From assembly GCF_000498395.2 (NCBI RefSeq), contig NZ_CP010979.1, positions 5,118,501 to 5,182,500 of the forward strand: 64,000 bases of DNA, read 5' to 3'. Shown here piece by piece: positions 41,715-50,482 of this stretch; position 1 is the first letter of the stretch, and the number at the start of each line of letters is the position of its first letter. Under the pieces are notes generated by a model. It was given only the letters and a program-made list of their open reading frames with translations, ran no database searches and was not told the DNA's origin. The position numbers and the translations under genes were made by a program. The DNA comes from Pseudomonas putida S13.1.2 (GTDB lineage: Bacteria; Pseudomonadota; Gammaproteobacteria; Pseudomonadales; Pseudomonadaceae).

Positions 41715-42605
41715 TCAGCGCAACGCGTAATCCAGCACCACACCAATGAACACCAGCAACCCCGCCCAGTGGTTGTGCAAAAACGCCTTGAAGCACGACT
41801 CGCGGTCCAGTTTGCGCGTCGACCAGTACTCCCAGGCAAAGCACGCCGCCGCACCCAGCAACCCCAGGTGGAACCAGCCCCCCAGCTCGAAGCGGCTGCC
41901 CGCCAGCAACAGGCAGCCCAGCGACAGCAGCTGCAAGGTGAGGATGATGGTGCGGTCGGCCTCGCCGAACAGGATCGCGGTCGACTTGACGCCAATCTTC
42001 AGGTCGTCATCGCGGTCGACCATGGCGTAATAGGTGTCGTAACCCACCGTCCACAGCAGGTTGGCGATATACAGCAGCCAGGCGCTGGCCGGCAGCTCGC
42101 CCCCTGCGGCAGTGAAGGCCATGGGAATGCCCCAGGAATAGGCCGCCCCCAGCACCACCTGCGGGTAATAGGTGTAGCGCTTCATGAACGGGTAGCAGGA
42201 CGCCAGCGCCACCGCGCCAAACGATAGCCACACCGTGCGGCTGTTGGTGCACAGCACCAGCAGGAAGCTGACCCCGACCAGAATCGCAAACAGGGCCAGC
42301 GCCTCGCGCGGCTTGACCCGGCCGCTGGCCAGCGGCCGGTCGGCGGTGCGTTTGACGTGGCCGTCCACCTTGCGGTCGGCAAAGTCGTTGATACAGCAGC
42401 CGGCGGCGCGCATCAGCACCACGCCAAGGCCGAAGATCAGCACGTTGGCCAGGGTGGGAGAACCGTTGCCGGCAATCCACACCGCCGACAGGGTCGGCCA
42501 CAGCAGCAGGTAGATACCGATCGGCCGGTCCATACGGCTGAGCTGGATGAAGTCCCAGGCCCGCGGGTGCAGGCGGTTCAGCGACTTGAGCAGTTGCAGG
42601 TACAT
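41715..42605 (-). CDS. ubiA: 4-hydroxybenzoate octaprenyltransferase UbiA
   Basis: A 296-residue integral membrane prenyltransferase that joins the polyprenyl chain to 4-hydroxybenzoate in ubiquinone synthesis. Start at 42605 (MYLQLLKSLNRLHPRAWDF), with overlapping ATGA at the end of ubiC showing translational coupling. The two Asp-rich prenyl-diphosphate motifs are NDFADRKVDGHVKRTADRPL near residue 70 and DRDDDLKIGVKSTAILFG near 195. About eight or nine hydrophobic spans are present. Acts in the inner membrane after UbiC has formed 4-hydroxybenzoate. Confidence 0.96.
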   Translation of the reverse strand: MYLQLLKSLNRLHPRAWDFIQLSRMDRPIGIYLLLWPTLSAVWIAGNGSPTLANVLIFGLGVVLMRAAGCCINDFADRKVDGHVKRTADRPLASGRVKPREALALFAILVGVSFLLVLCTNSRTVWLSFGAVALASCYPFMKRYTYYPQVVLGAAYSWGIPMAFTAAGGELPASAWLLYIANLLWTVGYDTYYAMVDRDDDLKIGVKSTAILFGEADRTIILTLQLLSLGCLLLAGSRFELGGWFHLGLLGAAACFAWEYWSTRKLDRESCFKAFLHNHWAGLLVFIGVVLDYALR

Positions 42606-43162
42606 CAGCGGTTTTCCTCCCTGGCCGCTTGCCACAAGGCCGGCAGGAACACTTCTGCCACCAGCAGCTCCAGGCCGCCTCGTTCAAAGCGCGAGCGACG
42701 ACCCCACAGGGCTGCATGGGTGGCGTCGGTCGGTAGCCACGCCTTTGGATAACTGCACACTTCGATCGGGTGGCGGATGAACGCCTGGTCGCAGAACAAC
42801 AACTCGCCCAGCGAGCGGCTGCCGAGGGTTTCCAGGTCCAGCCCGCCGCGCTCCAGGGCGCTGCGGCTGGCGACACTGCGGGCGAACACCCAAGGCTGGC
42901 CATGGCCGCGCAGGTACACCTCGCGCACCCAGCCTTCGCTGCCGGCAGCAATGCCCAACGCCTGGCATTCATCGTCGCGCAGCGCTTGCCAGCCCTCGGA
43001 CAGCGGGGTGACGGAGAAGTGATCAGAAGACAGGCGGGTCAGGCGGCGGGTCAGCGAGCCTTCGTCGAACAGCCAGTCAAGGGTAGGCTGGTCGAAGTCG
43101 GTCGCCAGCTGTGAATACGGCAGCCACGCGACAGCGGCTGCTTGCGGGGATTCGTACGACAC
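42605..43162 (-). CDS. ubiC: Chorismate lyase UbiC
   Basis: A 185-residue soluble enzyme that splits chorismate to 4-hydroxybenzoate and pyruvate, the first committed ubiquinone step. Recognisable blocks are WLFDEGSLTRRLTRLSSDHF near residue 30, REVYLRGHGQPWVFARSV near 78, and LGSRSLGELLFCD with the conserved Glu near 117. RSRFERGGLELLVAEVFLPA closes the domain. The stop overlaps the ubiA start (ATGA), so the two form one operon. There is no other gene in the transcript within this window. Confidence 0.95.
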   Translation of the reverse strand: MSYESPQAAAVAWLPYSQLATDFDQPTLDWLFDEGSLTRRLTRLSSDHFSVTPLSEGWQALRDDECQALGIAAGSEGWVREVYLRGHGQPWVFARSVASRSALERGGLDLETLGSRSLGELLFCDQAFIRHPIEVCSYPKAWLPTDATHAALWGRRSRFERGGLELLVAEVFLPALWQAAREENR

Positions 43163-43268
43163 GTCGGTCTGCTTGTTACAACCAATGAGGCGGCGAGCTT
43201 AGCATGATTGCCCCGACTGCTTGCATACTGCGGGCAGGGCCGATAAAAAAGCCCCCCATGAATTGCGC

Positions 43269-43365
43269 GCTGGCTGTTTCGCGGGCACGCCCGCTCCCAC
43301 AGGGATCACCACAACCTCTGGCCCGTGAAGTTCCTGTGGGAGCGGGCGTGCCCGCGAAGAGGCCA
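43269..43365. repeat. REP inverted pair
   Basis: Copies at 43269-43303 (TTTCGCGGGCACGCCCGCTC ...) and 43332-43365 (CCTGTGGGAGCGGGCGTGCC ...) face each other. Unusually, this pair lies in a divergent gap, between ubiC and the rubredoxin gene, only 46 bases before the rubredoxin start. Confidence 0.9.
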
Positions 43366-43411
43366 TCAGCTGCGACACAAAGCCCCAGCCTGAACCGAGG
43401 AAAAAGACCTG

Positions 43412-43579
43412 ATGAAAAAGTGGCAATGTATTGTCTGTGGCCTGATCTACGACGAAGCCGAAGGCTGGCCCGACGACGGCATCGCCCCCGGCACCCGTTG
43501 GGAAGATGTGCCTGAAGACTGGCTGTGCCCCGACTGTGGTGTCGGCAAAAGCGACTTTGAAATGATCTCCATCGGCTAA
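43412..43579 (+). CDS. rubA: Rubredoxin
   Basis: A 55-residue iron protein starting MKKWQCIVCGLIYDEAEGWP. Two CxxC pairs (CIVCG at residues 6-10 and CPDCG at 39-43) bind a single iron. The conserved GIAPGTRWEDVPEDWLCP between them is typical of the alkane-hydroxylase/AlkG2-like rubredoxins of pseudomonads. It carries electrons between the reductase encoded next and a partner such as an alkane or other hydroxylase, or acts in oxidative-stress defence; no hydroxylase gene is adjacent. The gap to the reductase gene is 16 bases, so they are co-transcribed. Confidence 0.95.
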   Translation: MKKWQCIVCGLIYDEAEGWPDDGIAPGTRWEDVPEDWLCPDCGVGKSDFEMISIG

Positions 43580-43595
43580 TCAAGGAAAGCACGAC

Positions 43596-44744
43596 ATGAC
43601 GTCCCCTGTGGTAATCATCGGTACCGGCCTGGCGGGCTACAACCTGGCCCGTGAATTTCGCAAGCTCGATGCGCAGACGCCGCTGCTGCTGATCACCGCC
43701 GACGATGGTCGCTCCTATTCCAAGCCCATGCTCTCCATGGGCTTTGCCAAGCAGAAGGACGCCGACGGCCTGTGCATGGCCGAGCCGGGCGTCATGGCCG
43801 AGCAACTGAACGCCGAGATCCGCACCCATACACGCATCAGCGGCATCGACCCCGGCCACCAGCGCCTATGGATCGGCGAAGAGGCAGTGGAGTACCGCGA
43901 CCTGGTGCTGGCCTGGGGCGCGCAGACCGTGCAGGTGCCGATCGAAGGCGATGGCAGCCATCTGGTGTTCCCGATCAACGATCTGGAAGACTACGCACGC
44001 TTTCGTGCCGCCGCCGTCGGCAAACAACGCGTGCTGATCCTGGGGGCCGGCCTGATCGGCTGCGAATTCGCCAACGACATGAGCCTGGGCGGCTTCCAGG
44101 TCGACGTGGTGGCGCCGTGCGAACAGATCATGCCGACCCTGTTGCACCCGGCCGCTGCGGCGGCGGTGCAGGGCGGGCTGGAAGGCCTGGGTGTACGCTT
44201 CCACCTGGGGCCTGTGCTGACCCGCCTGCAACAGGTGGCGCAAGGCCTGGAGGCACACCTGTCGGATGGCAGCGTGATTGCCTGCGACCTGGTGGTTTCG
44301 GCCATTGGCCTGCGCCCACGCATCGACCTGGCCGCCGCGGCCGGCTTGCAGACCAATCGTGGCGTCAGCGTTGACCGCGCGTTACGTACATCCCACGCCA
44401 ACATCTTCGCCCTCGGCGACTGTGCCGAGGTGGATGGCATCAACCTGCTCTACGTGATGCCGCTGATGAGCTGTGCCCGGGCGCTGGCGCAAACCCTGGC
44501 CGGCAAACCGACGGCGGTGGCCTATGGGCCGATGCCGATCACCGTGAAAACCCCGGCGTGCCCGCTGGTGGTGTCGCCGCCGCCCATGGGCCACGAAGGC
44601 ACCTGGCAGGTGGAGGGGCAGGGCAGTGACCTCAAGGTGCTCTGCTACGGCGCTGACGGCGCATTGCTGGGCTATGCCCTGACCGGGGCTGCCGTGATGG
44701 AAAAGCTGGCACTGAATCGTCAGTTGCCACCCGTAATGGCGTAA
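43596..44744 (+). CDS. rubB: Rubredoxin-NAD(+) reductase
   Basis: A 382-residue FAD/NAD(P)-dependent oxidoreductase of the pyridine-nucleotide-disulphide reductase fold. The FAD-binding motif is VVIIGTGLAGYNLAREFRKL at the N-terminus, the NAD-binding motif VLILGAGLIGCEFANDMSLG near residue 145, and the late FAD motif ANIFALGDCAEVDGIN near 270. No CxxxxC redox disulphide is present, consistent with electron transfer to rubredoxin rather than to a thiol. It forms an operon with the rubredoxin gene and resembles AlkT/RubB proteins. The C-terminal rubredoxin-binding domain is present (about 310-382). Confidence 0.94.
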   Translation: MTSPVVIIGTGLAGYNLAREFRKLDAQTPLLLITADDGRSYSKPMLSMGFAKQKDADGLCMAEPGVMAEQLNAEIRTHTRISGIDPGHQRLWIGEEAVEYRDLVLAWGAQTVQVPIEGDGSHLVFPINDLEDYARFRAAAVGKQRVLILGAGLIGCEFANDMSLGGFQVDVVAPCEQIMPTLLHPAAAAAVQGGLEGLGVRFHLGPVLTRLQQVAQGLEAHLSDGSVIACDLVVSAIGLRPRIDLAAAAGLQTNRGVSVDRALRTSHANIFALGDCAEVDGINLLYVMPLMSCARALAQTLAGKPTAVAYGPMPITVKTPACPLVVSPPPMGHEGTWQVEGQGSDLKVLCYGADGALLGYALTGAAVMEKLALNRQLPPVMA

Positions 44745-44931
44745 ATAGGGGGCGTTCTGTCGGATTTGTCCTGTTGTTGCCTGCACAATGGCCGGCCTGA
44801 TACTGGCGCGGCCCCTGAGCACGTGCCATTCTCACTTCCGTCTGCCGCAGATTAGAGCCTGCGGTGCCTTGAGCGCTGCTCCCAAAGGCAGCACGGCATA
44901 ACAACAAGAATTCCGTCAAAGAGGCTTCATT

Positions 44932-45240
44932 ATGCGCAAACCAGAACTCGCCGCCGTCATCGCCGAAAAGACTGAACTGACCAAGGACAAGGCCAATCAG
45001 GTGTTGAACGCGATTCTCGACAGCATCACCGGTGCCCTGGACAAGGACACGGTGACCCTGGTCGGTTTCGGCACCTTCGAAAAACGTCATCGCGGCGCGC
45101 GTACCGGTAAAAACCCGCAAACCGGCGAGCCGGTCAAGATCAAAGCCAGTAACACCGTGGCCTTCAAGCCAGGCAAGAACTTGCGCGACGAAGTTAATAA
45201 ACCCAAAAAAGCCGCCAAACCTGCCACCAAAGGCAAGTGA
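44932..45240 (+). CDS. hupA: HU-family DNA-binding protein
   Basis: A 102-residue nucleoid protein. The first 90 residues match HU: MRKPELAAVIAEKTELTKDK, the dimer core LNAILDSITGALDKDTVTLVGFGTFEKRHRGAR divided as known, and the DNA-binding arm RTGKNPQTGEPVKIKASNTV. A lysine/alanine-rich tail (NKPKKAAKPATKGK) extends it beyond the usual 90 residues, a form seen in pseudomonads. It bends DNA and compacts the chromosome. Whether it should be called hupA, hupB or hupN needs comparison with the other HU genes of the genome. Single gene with its own terminator. Confidence 0.93.
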   Translation: MRKPELAAVIAEKTELTKDKANQVLNAILDSITGALDKDTVTLVGFGTFEKRHRGARTGKNPQTGEPVKIKASNTVAFKPGKNLRDEVNKPKKAAKPATKGK

Positions 45241-45270
45241 TCGCTCACTGACAAGCCAGTGTCAGCCAAG

Positions 45271-45300
45271 CGGGCGCCCCAGGGCGCCCGTTGTGCTTTC
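45271..45300 (+). terminator. Intrinsic terminator after the HU gene
   Basis: CGGGCGCC-CCAG-GGCGCCCG (45271-45290) followed by TTGTGCTTTCT. It lies 30 bases past the HU stop; the T run is broken but the stem is strong. Confidence 0.8.
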
Positions 45301-45387
45301 TGCGGGCAAAATGTTTCGAACTTGCATAAATAGTTCTAGAAAAGGATAGACTGCGCGACTTAGTCACTTTTCATTCGAGGCACGTTG

Positions 45388-45762
45388 ATGAAGTTCCGCT
45401 TTCTTCTCTGGGCCATGGGGCTGTTGATGGCCAGGGCCAGCCGTAACAACCCTGCATTCCAGCAGCAGCTCAAGGGCAAGGACCTGGTGTTCCAGATGCA
45501 GACCCTGGACGGCAAGGTTGCACGGCACTTCGTCGTCAACAACGAGCGCATCAGTAGCAAGGGCGGCGCGTATCCGCAGCCGGCCTTTGCCATCGCCTTC
45601 AAGGACGCGGCCTACGGCTACGCCACGATGCAGGCGGGCAACAAGCAGTTGGCGTTCATGCAGGGGATTCAGGAGAAGAACATCCAGATCAAGGGCAACC
45701 CGGCGCTGGTGATGTGGTTCCAAGGGCTGATGAAGTACCTGAAACCGAAGAAGAAAGGCTGA
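45388..45762 (+). CDS. SCP2-like (sterol carrier protein 2 fold) small protein
   Basis: A 124-residue protein starting MKFRFLLWAMGLLMARASRN (a TTG one codon upstream is also in frame). After a hydrophobic N-terminal helix, the pattern QMQTLDGKVARHFVVNNERI ... PQPAFAIAFKDAAYGYATMQ ... IQIKGNPALVMWFQGLMKYL resembles the SCP2 lipid-binding fold of UbiJ/UbiT-like proteins: a beta sheet followed by 'NIQIKGNPAL', which is typical of this group. A lysine-rich tail ends it. It may bind lipid in or near the membrane. The family call is from pattern only. A REP pair follows. Confidence 0.65.
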   Translation: MKFRFLLWAMGLLMARASRNNPAFQQQLKGKDLVFQMQTLDGKVARHFVVNNERISSKGGAYPQPAFAIAFKDAAYGYATMQAGNKQLAFMQGIQEKNIQIKGNPALVMWFQGLMKYLKPKKKG

Positions 45763-45763
45763 A

Positions 45764-45890
45764 ATTGCCGGGGCTGCTGCGCAGCCCATTCGCCGGCAAG
45801 CCAGCTCCCACAGGTACCGCACAGGGTTTGAGGCCAATGCGGTCAATGTGGGAGCTGGCTTGCCGGCGATTGGGCCGCAAAGCGGCCCCT
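45764..45890. repeat. REP inverted pair
   Basis: Copies at 45766-45813 (GGGGCTGCTGCGCAGCCC then TTCGCCGGCAAGCCAGCTCC) and 45847-45890 (TGTGGGAGCTGGCTTGCCGG ... GGGCCGCAAAGCGGCCCC) face each other between the convergent SCP2-like and HDOD genes. Confidence 0.9.
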
Positions 45891-45897
45891 CGTGATA

Positions 45898-47301
45898 TCA
45901 GTGCGGTGCTTGAAACTGCGAAGCCAGCTCGCGCAGCAGGTTCTCGGCCTCGAGCACCTTGTTCACCACATCCTCGGCCTTTTCCCGGGTAATCCCCAGG
46001 CGCTCCAGCAACTCGTCAGGAATCTCTTCCTGCGGCCCGGAGCCAATCCCCCGCGAGCGCAACAGGCGGGTCGCCAGGCACACCAGGTTGGGAAACGCCG
46101 AATACTCGCCGTCGTAAGCCGGGTCGTGCTGGAAGCGCAGCGCGGTCGACAGCTCTTCGGGCATGTCCCACAGCTTCATAAGCCAGGCACCGATCTGTTC
46201 GCGGCTGATGCCTAGCAGGTGTTGTTCCACATAGGTGTGGTTCAAGTGCGGGTTCACCTCCAGATGGCGGCAAATCAGCGAAAAGTGGGGCGGAAACACG
46301 TGCGCCAGCAACAGGTAGCCAAAGTTGTGCAGCAGCCCGGCCAGGTAGGTCAGCCCGGCCTCGGGGCGTTCTGCCCGCGGCATGGCACGGGTCAGGCCTT
46401 CGATGATCGCGGCGGTGTAGATCGACTGCTGCCAGTAGGGGGTGGCCTGCTGCGGTTGGTCTTTCGGCAGGCTCAAGGTCTTGCCCAGGGCCAGGCCAAG
46501 GGCCAGGTTGATCACCAGGTCGAAGCCCAGCACGCGCACGATGGCGTCTTCTACCGAGCGGATCTTGCCCGGCGAAGCGTAGTAGGGCGACGCCGCCCAG
46601 CTCACGACCTGTGCCGCCAGCGCCGGGTCGGTTTCGACCACGCCGGTGATGTCATCAATGCTCGCGTTGGGGTCTACCCGCAGTTTGATGATTTTCTGGG
46701 CGGTATCGGCCAGCGGCGGGATCTCGATGGTTTCTTCCAGGCGCTTCTGGATGCGTCGGGCGGTGAAGGCCTGAACAGCATCGTTGATTTCCTGGGTGTC
46801 GTCATGGGGGCGGTCGAGGTTGGGGCTGATGGCCTCGACTTCCTGGCCGAAGCTGCTGGCGCTGGCCTTGGCCAGCATGCGCTTGAAGTGCGCGCGCTCA
46901 ATCGCCAGCAGCAGCCCGCTTTCGCCAGACTGGATGTACACGGTCTCGGCGTCGAGCAGGCTCTTTTCGTACTGGCACGGCGAGCTGGTCAGCGCGGGAA
47001 TGCCGGGCAGGGCCTTGAGCTGATGTTTGTCGAGCATTTGCTTGAGGCGCGGCACCGACACGGCAGTCAGCTTGCGCCCGGTCAGCTCGGTCAGGCGGTT
47101 GAGGTCCAGCAGTTGGCTCTGCGGGAACAACACCATGAGGGCGCCGACCTCGTCGTCGAGAAGCACCGCCTGCACCCGCGAAGCCGCAGGCAAGTGCGGG
47201 TGTTGGACCACCTCGCGGTAGACGACGCCGATCTTGTCGAGCAGCAGCCTGATTACCGTGGGGGCGTGTGGCGTTGCGGTGTCCAGGGCAACTTCAGTCA
47301 T
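45898..47301 (-). CDS. YbaK-like domain fused to HDOD domain
   Basis: A 467-residue soluble protein. The N-terminal region (about 10-150; VIRLLLDKIGVVYREVVQHP, then VQAVLLDDEVGALMVLFPQS and ELTGRKLTAVSVPRLKQML) resembles YbaK/ProX aminoacyl-tRNA deacylase domains, without being certain to be active. The HDOD domain is about 185-395 (IEIPPLADTAQKIIKLRVDP, AQVVSWAASPYYASPGKIRS and YLAGLLHNFGYLLLAHVFPP). HDOD proteins lack the HD catalytic residues and act in signalling, often with cyclic-di-GMP or chemotaxis. No neighbour suggests a partner. It is a single gene between recG and the SCP2-like gene. Confidence 0.85.
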   Translation of the reverse strand: MTEVALDTATPHAPTVIRLLLDKIGVVYREVVQHPHLPAASRVQAVLLDDEVGALMVLFPQSQLLDLNRLTELTGRKLTAVSVPRLKQMLDKHQLKALPGIPALTSSPCQYEKSLLDAETVYIQSGESGLLLAIERAHFKRMLAKASASSFGQEVEAISPNLDRPHDDTQEINDAVQAFTARRIQKRLEETIEIPPLADTAQKIIKLRVDPNASIDDITGVVETDPALAAQVVSWAASPYYASPGKIRSVEDAIVRVLGFDLVINLALGLALGKTLSLPKDQPQQATPYWQQSIYTAAIIEGLTRAMPRAERPEAGLTYLAGLLHNFGYLLLAHVFPPHFSLICRHLEVNPHLNHTYVEQHLLGISREQIGAWLMKLWDMPEELSTALRFQHDPAYDGEYSAFPNLVCLATRLLRSRGIGSGPQEEIPDELLERLGITREKAEDVVNKVLEAENLLRELASQFQAPH

Positions 47302-47379
47302 GGTCCGTATCCACTGATTCTTTTAAACGCGAAGTATAACCAGCCTGCGAGCAAATCTGGATCCATTCTGGGACTAGCG

Positions 47380-49458
47380 TCACACTTGGCCATATTGCTG
47401 ACCATGGCGTAGCCAGCGGTCGAGCAGCGGGCTGACGTGGTCCGGCCAGCGGGCCACCAGGGCCTGGGCGGCATCGCGCACAGCCGGTAACAGGTCGGCA
47501 TCGCGCATCAGGTCGGCGACCTTGAATTGCAGCAGACCGGTCTGGCGTGTACCCAGCATCTCGCCTGGGCCGCGTAGTTCGAGGTCTTTCTCGGCAATGA
47601 TGAAGCCGTCGTTGGTCTCGCGCATGATACCTAAGCGTTCGCGGCCGATCTGCGACAGTGGCGGGTGGTACAACAGCACGCAATGGCTGACGGCACTGCC
47701 CCGGCCAACCCGGCCGCGCAGCTGGTGCAACTGGGCCAGGCCCAGGCGTTCGGGGTTTTCGATGATCATCAGGCTGGCGTTGGGTACGTCCACGCCTACT
47801 TCGATGACAGTGGTGGCGACCAGCAGCTGCAATTCACCGGCCTTGAACTGCGCCATGATCTCGGCTTTTTCAGCAGGCTTCATGCGGCCGTGGATCAGGC
47901 CCACACGCAATTCGCCCAAGGCACTGCCGAGTTCTTCGTATGTGCTTTCGGCGGCCTGGCAGGTCAGCTCTTCGGATTCTTCGATCAGGGTGCACACCCA
48001 GTAGGCCTGACGGCCTTCGGCGCAGGCGGCGCGAACCCGTTCGACCACCTCGAAGCGGCGGCTGTCGGCTACCAGCACGGTGTTTACCGGGGTACGCCCA
48101 GGCGGCAATTCGTCGAGCACCGAGGTGTCCAGGTCGGCGTAAGCGCTCATGGCCAGGGTGCGCGGGATAGGCGTGGCGGTCATGATCAGCTGGTGCGGGC
48201 ACAACTCGCCGGCCACGCCTTTCTTGCGCAGGGCCAGGCGTTGCTGCACGCCAAAACGGTGCTGTTCGTCAATGATCGCCAGGGCCAGGTGCTTGAACTT
48301 CACTTCTTCCTGGAACAGCGCGTGGGTGCCGACCACCATCGGCGCACCGTTGGCAATCTGCTCCAGGGCGCTGGCCCGGGCCTTGCCCTTGAGCTTGCCG
48401 GCCAGCCAGGCCACTTCGATGCCCAGCGGCTCGAGCCAGCGCTTGAAGGTGATGAAGTGCTGTTCGGCGAGGATCTCGGTGGGCGCCATCAGCGCCACCT
48501 GATAGCCGGCTTCCAGCCCTTGCAGAGCTGCCAGGGCGGCGACCACGGTCTTGCCGGCACCGACATCGCCCTGCACCAGGCGCATCATCGGCTCGTGCTG
48601 GCTGAGGTCGTAGGCAATTTCGTTGGCCACCCGCTGCTGTGCGCCGGTCGGCTGAAAGCCCAGGTTGGCCAGGTACTGCGCCTGCAGGCGCGTGGCCTTG
48701 GGCAGCACCGGCGCCCGCAAGCTGCGCAGGCTCTCGCGCAGGCGTTGCTGCGACAACTGGTGGGTCAGCAGTTCTTCGAAGGCCAGGCGGTGCTGGGCCC
48801 AGTGCTGGCCTTCGGCAAGTTCGTCAAGGTCGGCGTCGGCCGGCGGGTTGTGCAGGTAACGGATGGCATCGTCCAGCGGCGCCAGTTGGTAGTCCCGGGC
48901 CAGCTCGTCAGGCAGCCAGTCGGGCAGGCTGCGCGGGCCGAGCAGGCCCAGGCTCTGCTGGCACAACAGGCGCAGGCGTTGCTGGGTGAGGCCTTCGGTG
49001 GACGGGTAGATCGGCGTCAGGGTCTGTTCGACCGGTGGCGGCGGCTCATCGCCGTTCAGCGCGCGGTACTCGGGGTGGTAGATTTCCAGGCCCGAGGCAC
49101 CGGGGCGGGCTTCGCCATAGCAGCGCAGGTGGGTGCCACGTTTCAGCCCTTCCTTTTGCGCGTTGCTGAAGTGGTAGAAGCGCAGGCTCAGCACTCCGGT
49201 GCCGTCACCCAGGCGTACCACCAGGCTGCGCCGCTTGCCCATGGTCACGTCGGCACCGCTGACCACGCCCTCGATCACGGCATCCTGGCCTGGGCGCAAT
49301 TGGCCGATCGGCACCACGCGGGTGCGGTCCTGGTAACGCAGGGGCAGGTGAAACAGCACATCCTGCAGGTTCTCCAGGCCGACCTTGGCGAGTTTTTCCG
49401 CCATGGCCTCGCCAACACCCTTGAGTACCGTGACCGGGACCTTCGACAGCTCACTCAT
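47380..49458 (-). CDS. recG: ATP-dependent DNA helicase RecG
   Basis: A 692-residue SF2 helicase of the full family length. The N-terminal wedge domain (about 1-240) includes the OB fold with QDAVIEGVVSGADVTMGKRR. The helicase core has Walker A RLVQGDVGAGKTVVAALAAL near residue 295, the DEQHRFGVQQRLALRKKG block (DEQH box) near 395, TATPIPRTLAMSAYADLDTS near 430, and QLRGRVGRGSAVSHCVLLYH near 590. RecG reverses stalled replication forks and processes branched DNA. Its start is 3 bases downstream of the oxyR stop, so recG is transcribed with oxyR, as in other pseudomonads. Confidence 0.97.
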   Translation of the reverse strand: MSELSKVPVTVLKGVGEAMAEKLAKVGLENLQDVLFHLPLRYQDRTRVVPIGQLRPGQDAVIEGVVSGADVTMGKRRSLVVRLGDGTGVLSLRFYHFSNAQKEGLKRGTHLRCYGEARPGASGLEIYHPEYRALNGDEPPPPVEQTLTPIYPSTEGLTQQRLRLLCQQSLGLLGPRSLPDWLPDELARDYQLAPLDDAIRYLHNPPADADLDELAEGQHWAQHRLAFEELLTHQLSQQRLRESLRSLRAPVLPKATRLQAQYLANLGFQPTGAQQRVANEIAYDLSQHEPMMRLVQGDVGAGKTVVAALAALQGLEAGYQVALMAPTEILAEQHFITFKRWLEPLGIEVAWLAGKLKGKARASALEQIANGAPMVVGTHALFQEEVKFKHLALAIIDEQHRFGVQQRLALRKKGVAGELCPHQLIMTATPIPRTLAMSAYADLDTSVLDELPPGRTPVNTVLVADSRRFEVVERVRAACAEGRQAYWVCTLIEESEELTCQAAESTYEELGSALGELRVGLIHGRMKPAEKAEIMAQFKAGELQLLVATTVIEVGVDVPNASLMIIENPERLGLAQLHQLRGRVGRGSAVSHCVLLYHPPLSQIGRERLGIMRETNDGFIIAEKDLELRGPGEMLGTRQTGLLQFKVADLMRDADLLPAVRDAAQALVARWPDHVSPLLDRWLRHGQQYGQV

Positions 49459-49461
49459 GAC

Positions 49462-50388
49462 TCAGGCCGTTTGTTCCGCAGGGGCTTTGGCCACCGAGCA
49501 CAGGCGGATCGAGTCGGCGAGGATCTCGATGGCCTTGGGCCGCGGGAAGCTGGCGCGCCAGGCGATGGCCACGGTGCGGAACGGTGCCGGTGCCGTCAGG
49601 GGGCGAACTTCGATGATGCCAGGGGCGTAGTGATGGCTGTGCACCGCCGACAGCGGCAGGATCGACACGCCAAGGCCCGAGGCCACCATGTGGCGGATGG
49701 TTTCCAGCGAGCTGGATTCGACCGTGGTGTGCCTGGCGCCTTCGCCGCCCTTGTTCAGGGTAGGACAGGCTTCCAGTACCTGGTCGCGGAAACAGTGCCC
49801 CTCACCGAGCAACAGCAGGCTCTTGTCGTTGAGCATGGCGGTGTCGATGGTCTTTTTCGCCGTCCATGGGTGGTCGGCGGGCATCAGGGCGCAGAACGGC
49901 TCATCGTACAGCGGCAGGGTCAGCACATCGGCTTCGTTGAACGGCAGGGCGATGATCACCGCATCCAGCTCGCCGTTACGCAGCTTTTCACGCAGTACGT
50001 GGGTGAAGTTTTCTTCGATGTACAGCGGCATCTGCGGCGCTACGCGGTGCAGTTGCGGGATCAGGTGCGGGAACAGGTAGGGGCCGACGGTATAGATGGC
50101 ACCGACCTTGAGCGGGGCGGTCAGCTGGTTCTTGCCGGCCTGGGCCAGCTCGCGAATGCCCTGGGCCTGCTCCAGTACCTTCTGTGCCTGGGCGACGATG
50201 CTCTCGCCGACCGGTGTCAGGCGTACCGCGCTTTTGCTGCGCTCGAAGATCAGAACGCCAAGCTCATCCTCGAGCTTCTTCACACCGACCGACAGGGTCG
50301 GCTGGCTCACGTGGCAGCGTTCGGCGGCATGGCCGAAGTGCTGTTCCTGGGCGAGTGTGACGATGTAGCGTAATTCTGTGAGGGTCAT
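49462..50388 (-). CDS. oxyR: Hydrogen-peroxide-responsive regulator OxyR
   Basis: A 308-residue LysR-type regulator starting MTLTELRYIVTLAQEQHFGH. The helix-turn-helix is HAAERCHVSQPTLSVGVKKL. The two redox cysteines are present in GEGHCFRDQVLEAC, the spacing of Cys199 and Cys208 of E. coli OxyR, and identify it firmly over other LysR proteins. When oxidised by peroxide it activates katA/katB, ahp and related genes. It heads the oxyR-recG operon (3 bases between stop and start). It lies 95 bases from the convergent-end of tonB's stop on the same strand. Confidence 0.97.
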   Translation of the reverse strand: MTLTELRYIVTLAQEQHFGHAAERCHVSQPTLSVGVKKLEDELGVLIFERSKSAVRLTPVGESIVAQAQKVLEQAQGIRELAQAGKNQLTAPLKVGAIYTVGPYLFPHLIPQLHRVAPQMPLYIEENFTHVLREKLRNGELDAVIIALPFNEADVLTLPLYDEPFCALMPADHPWTAKKTIDTAMLNDKSLLLLGEGHCFRDQVLEACPTLNKGGEGARHTTVESSSLETIRHMVASGLGVSILPLSAVHSHHYAPGIIEVRPLTAPAPFRTVAIAWRASFPRPKAIEILADSIRLCSVAKAPAEQTA

Positions 50389-50482
50389 AACGTGCGTCCA
50401 TGAAGTTGCGGGCCCAGCATAGCGGCTGCAATCGATAGACGCACGTTATCAGAGTTGCCGATTTGTGACAGAAGCAAAAGTC

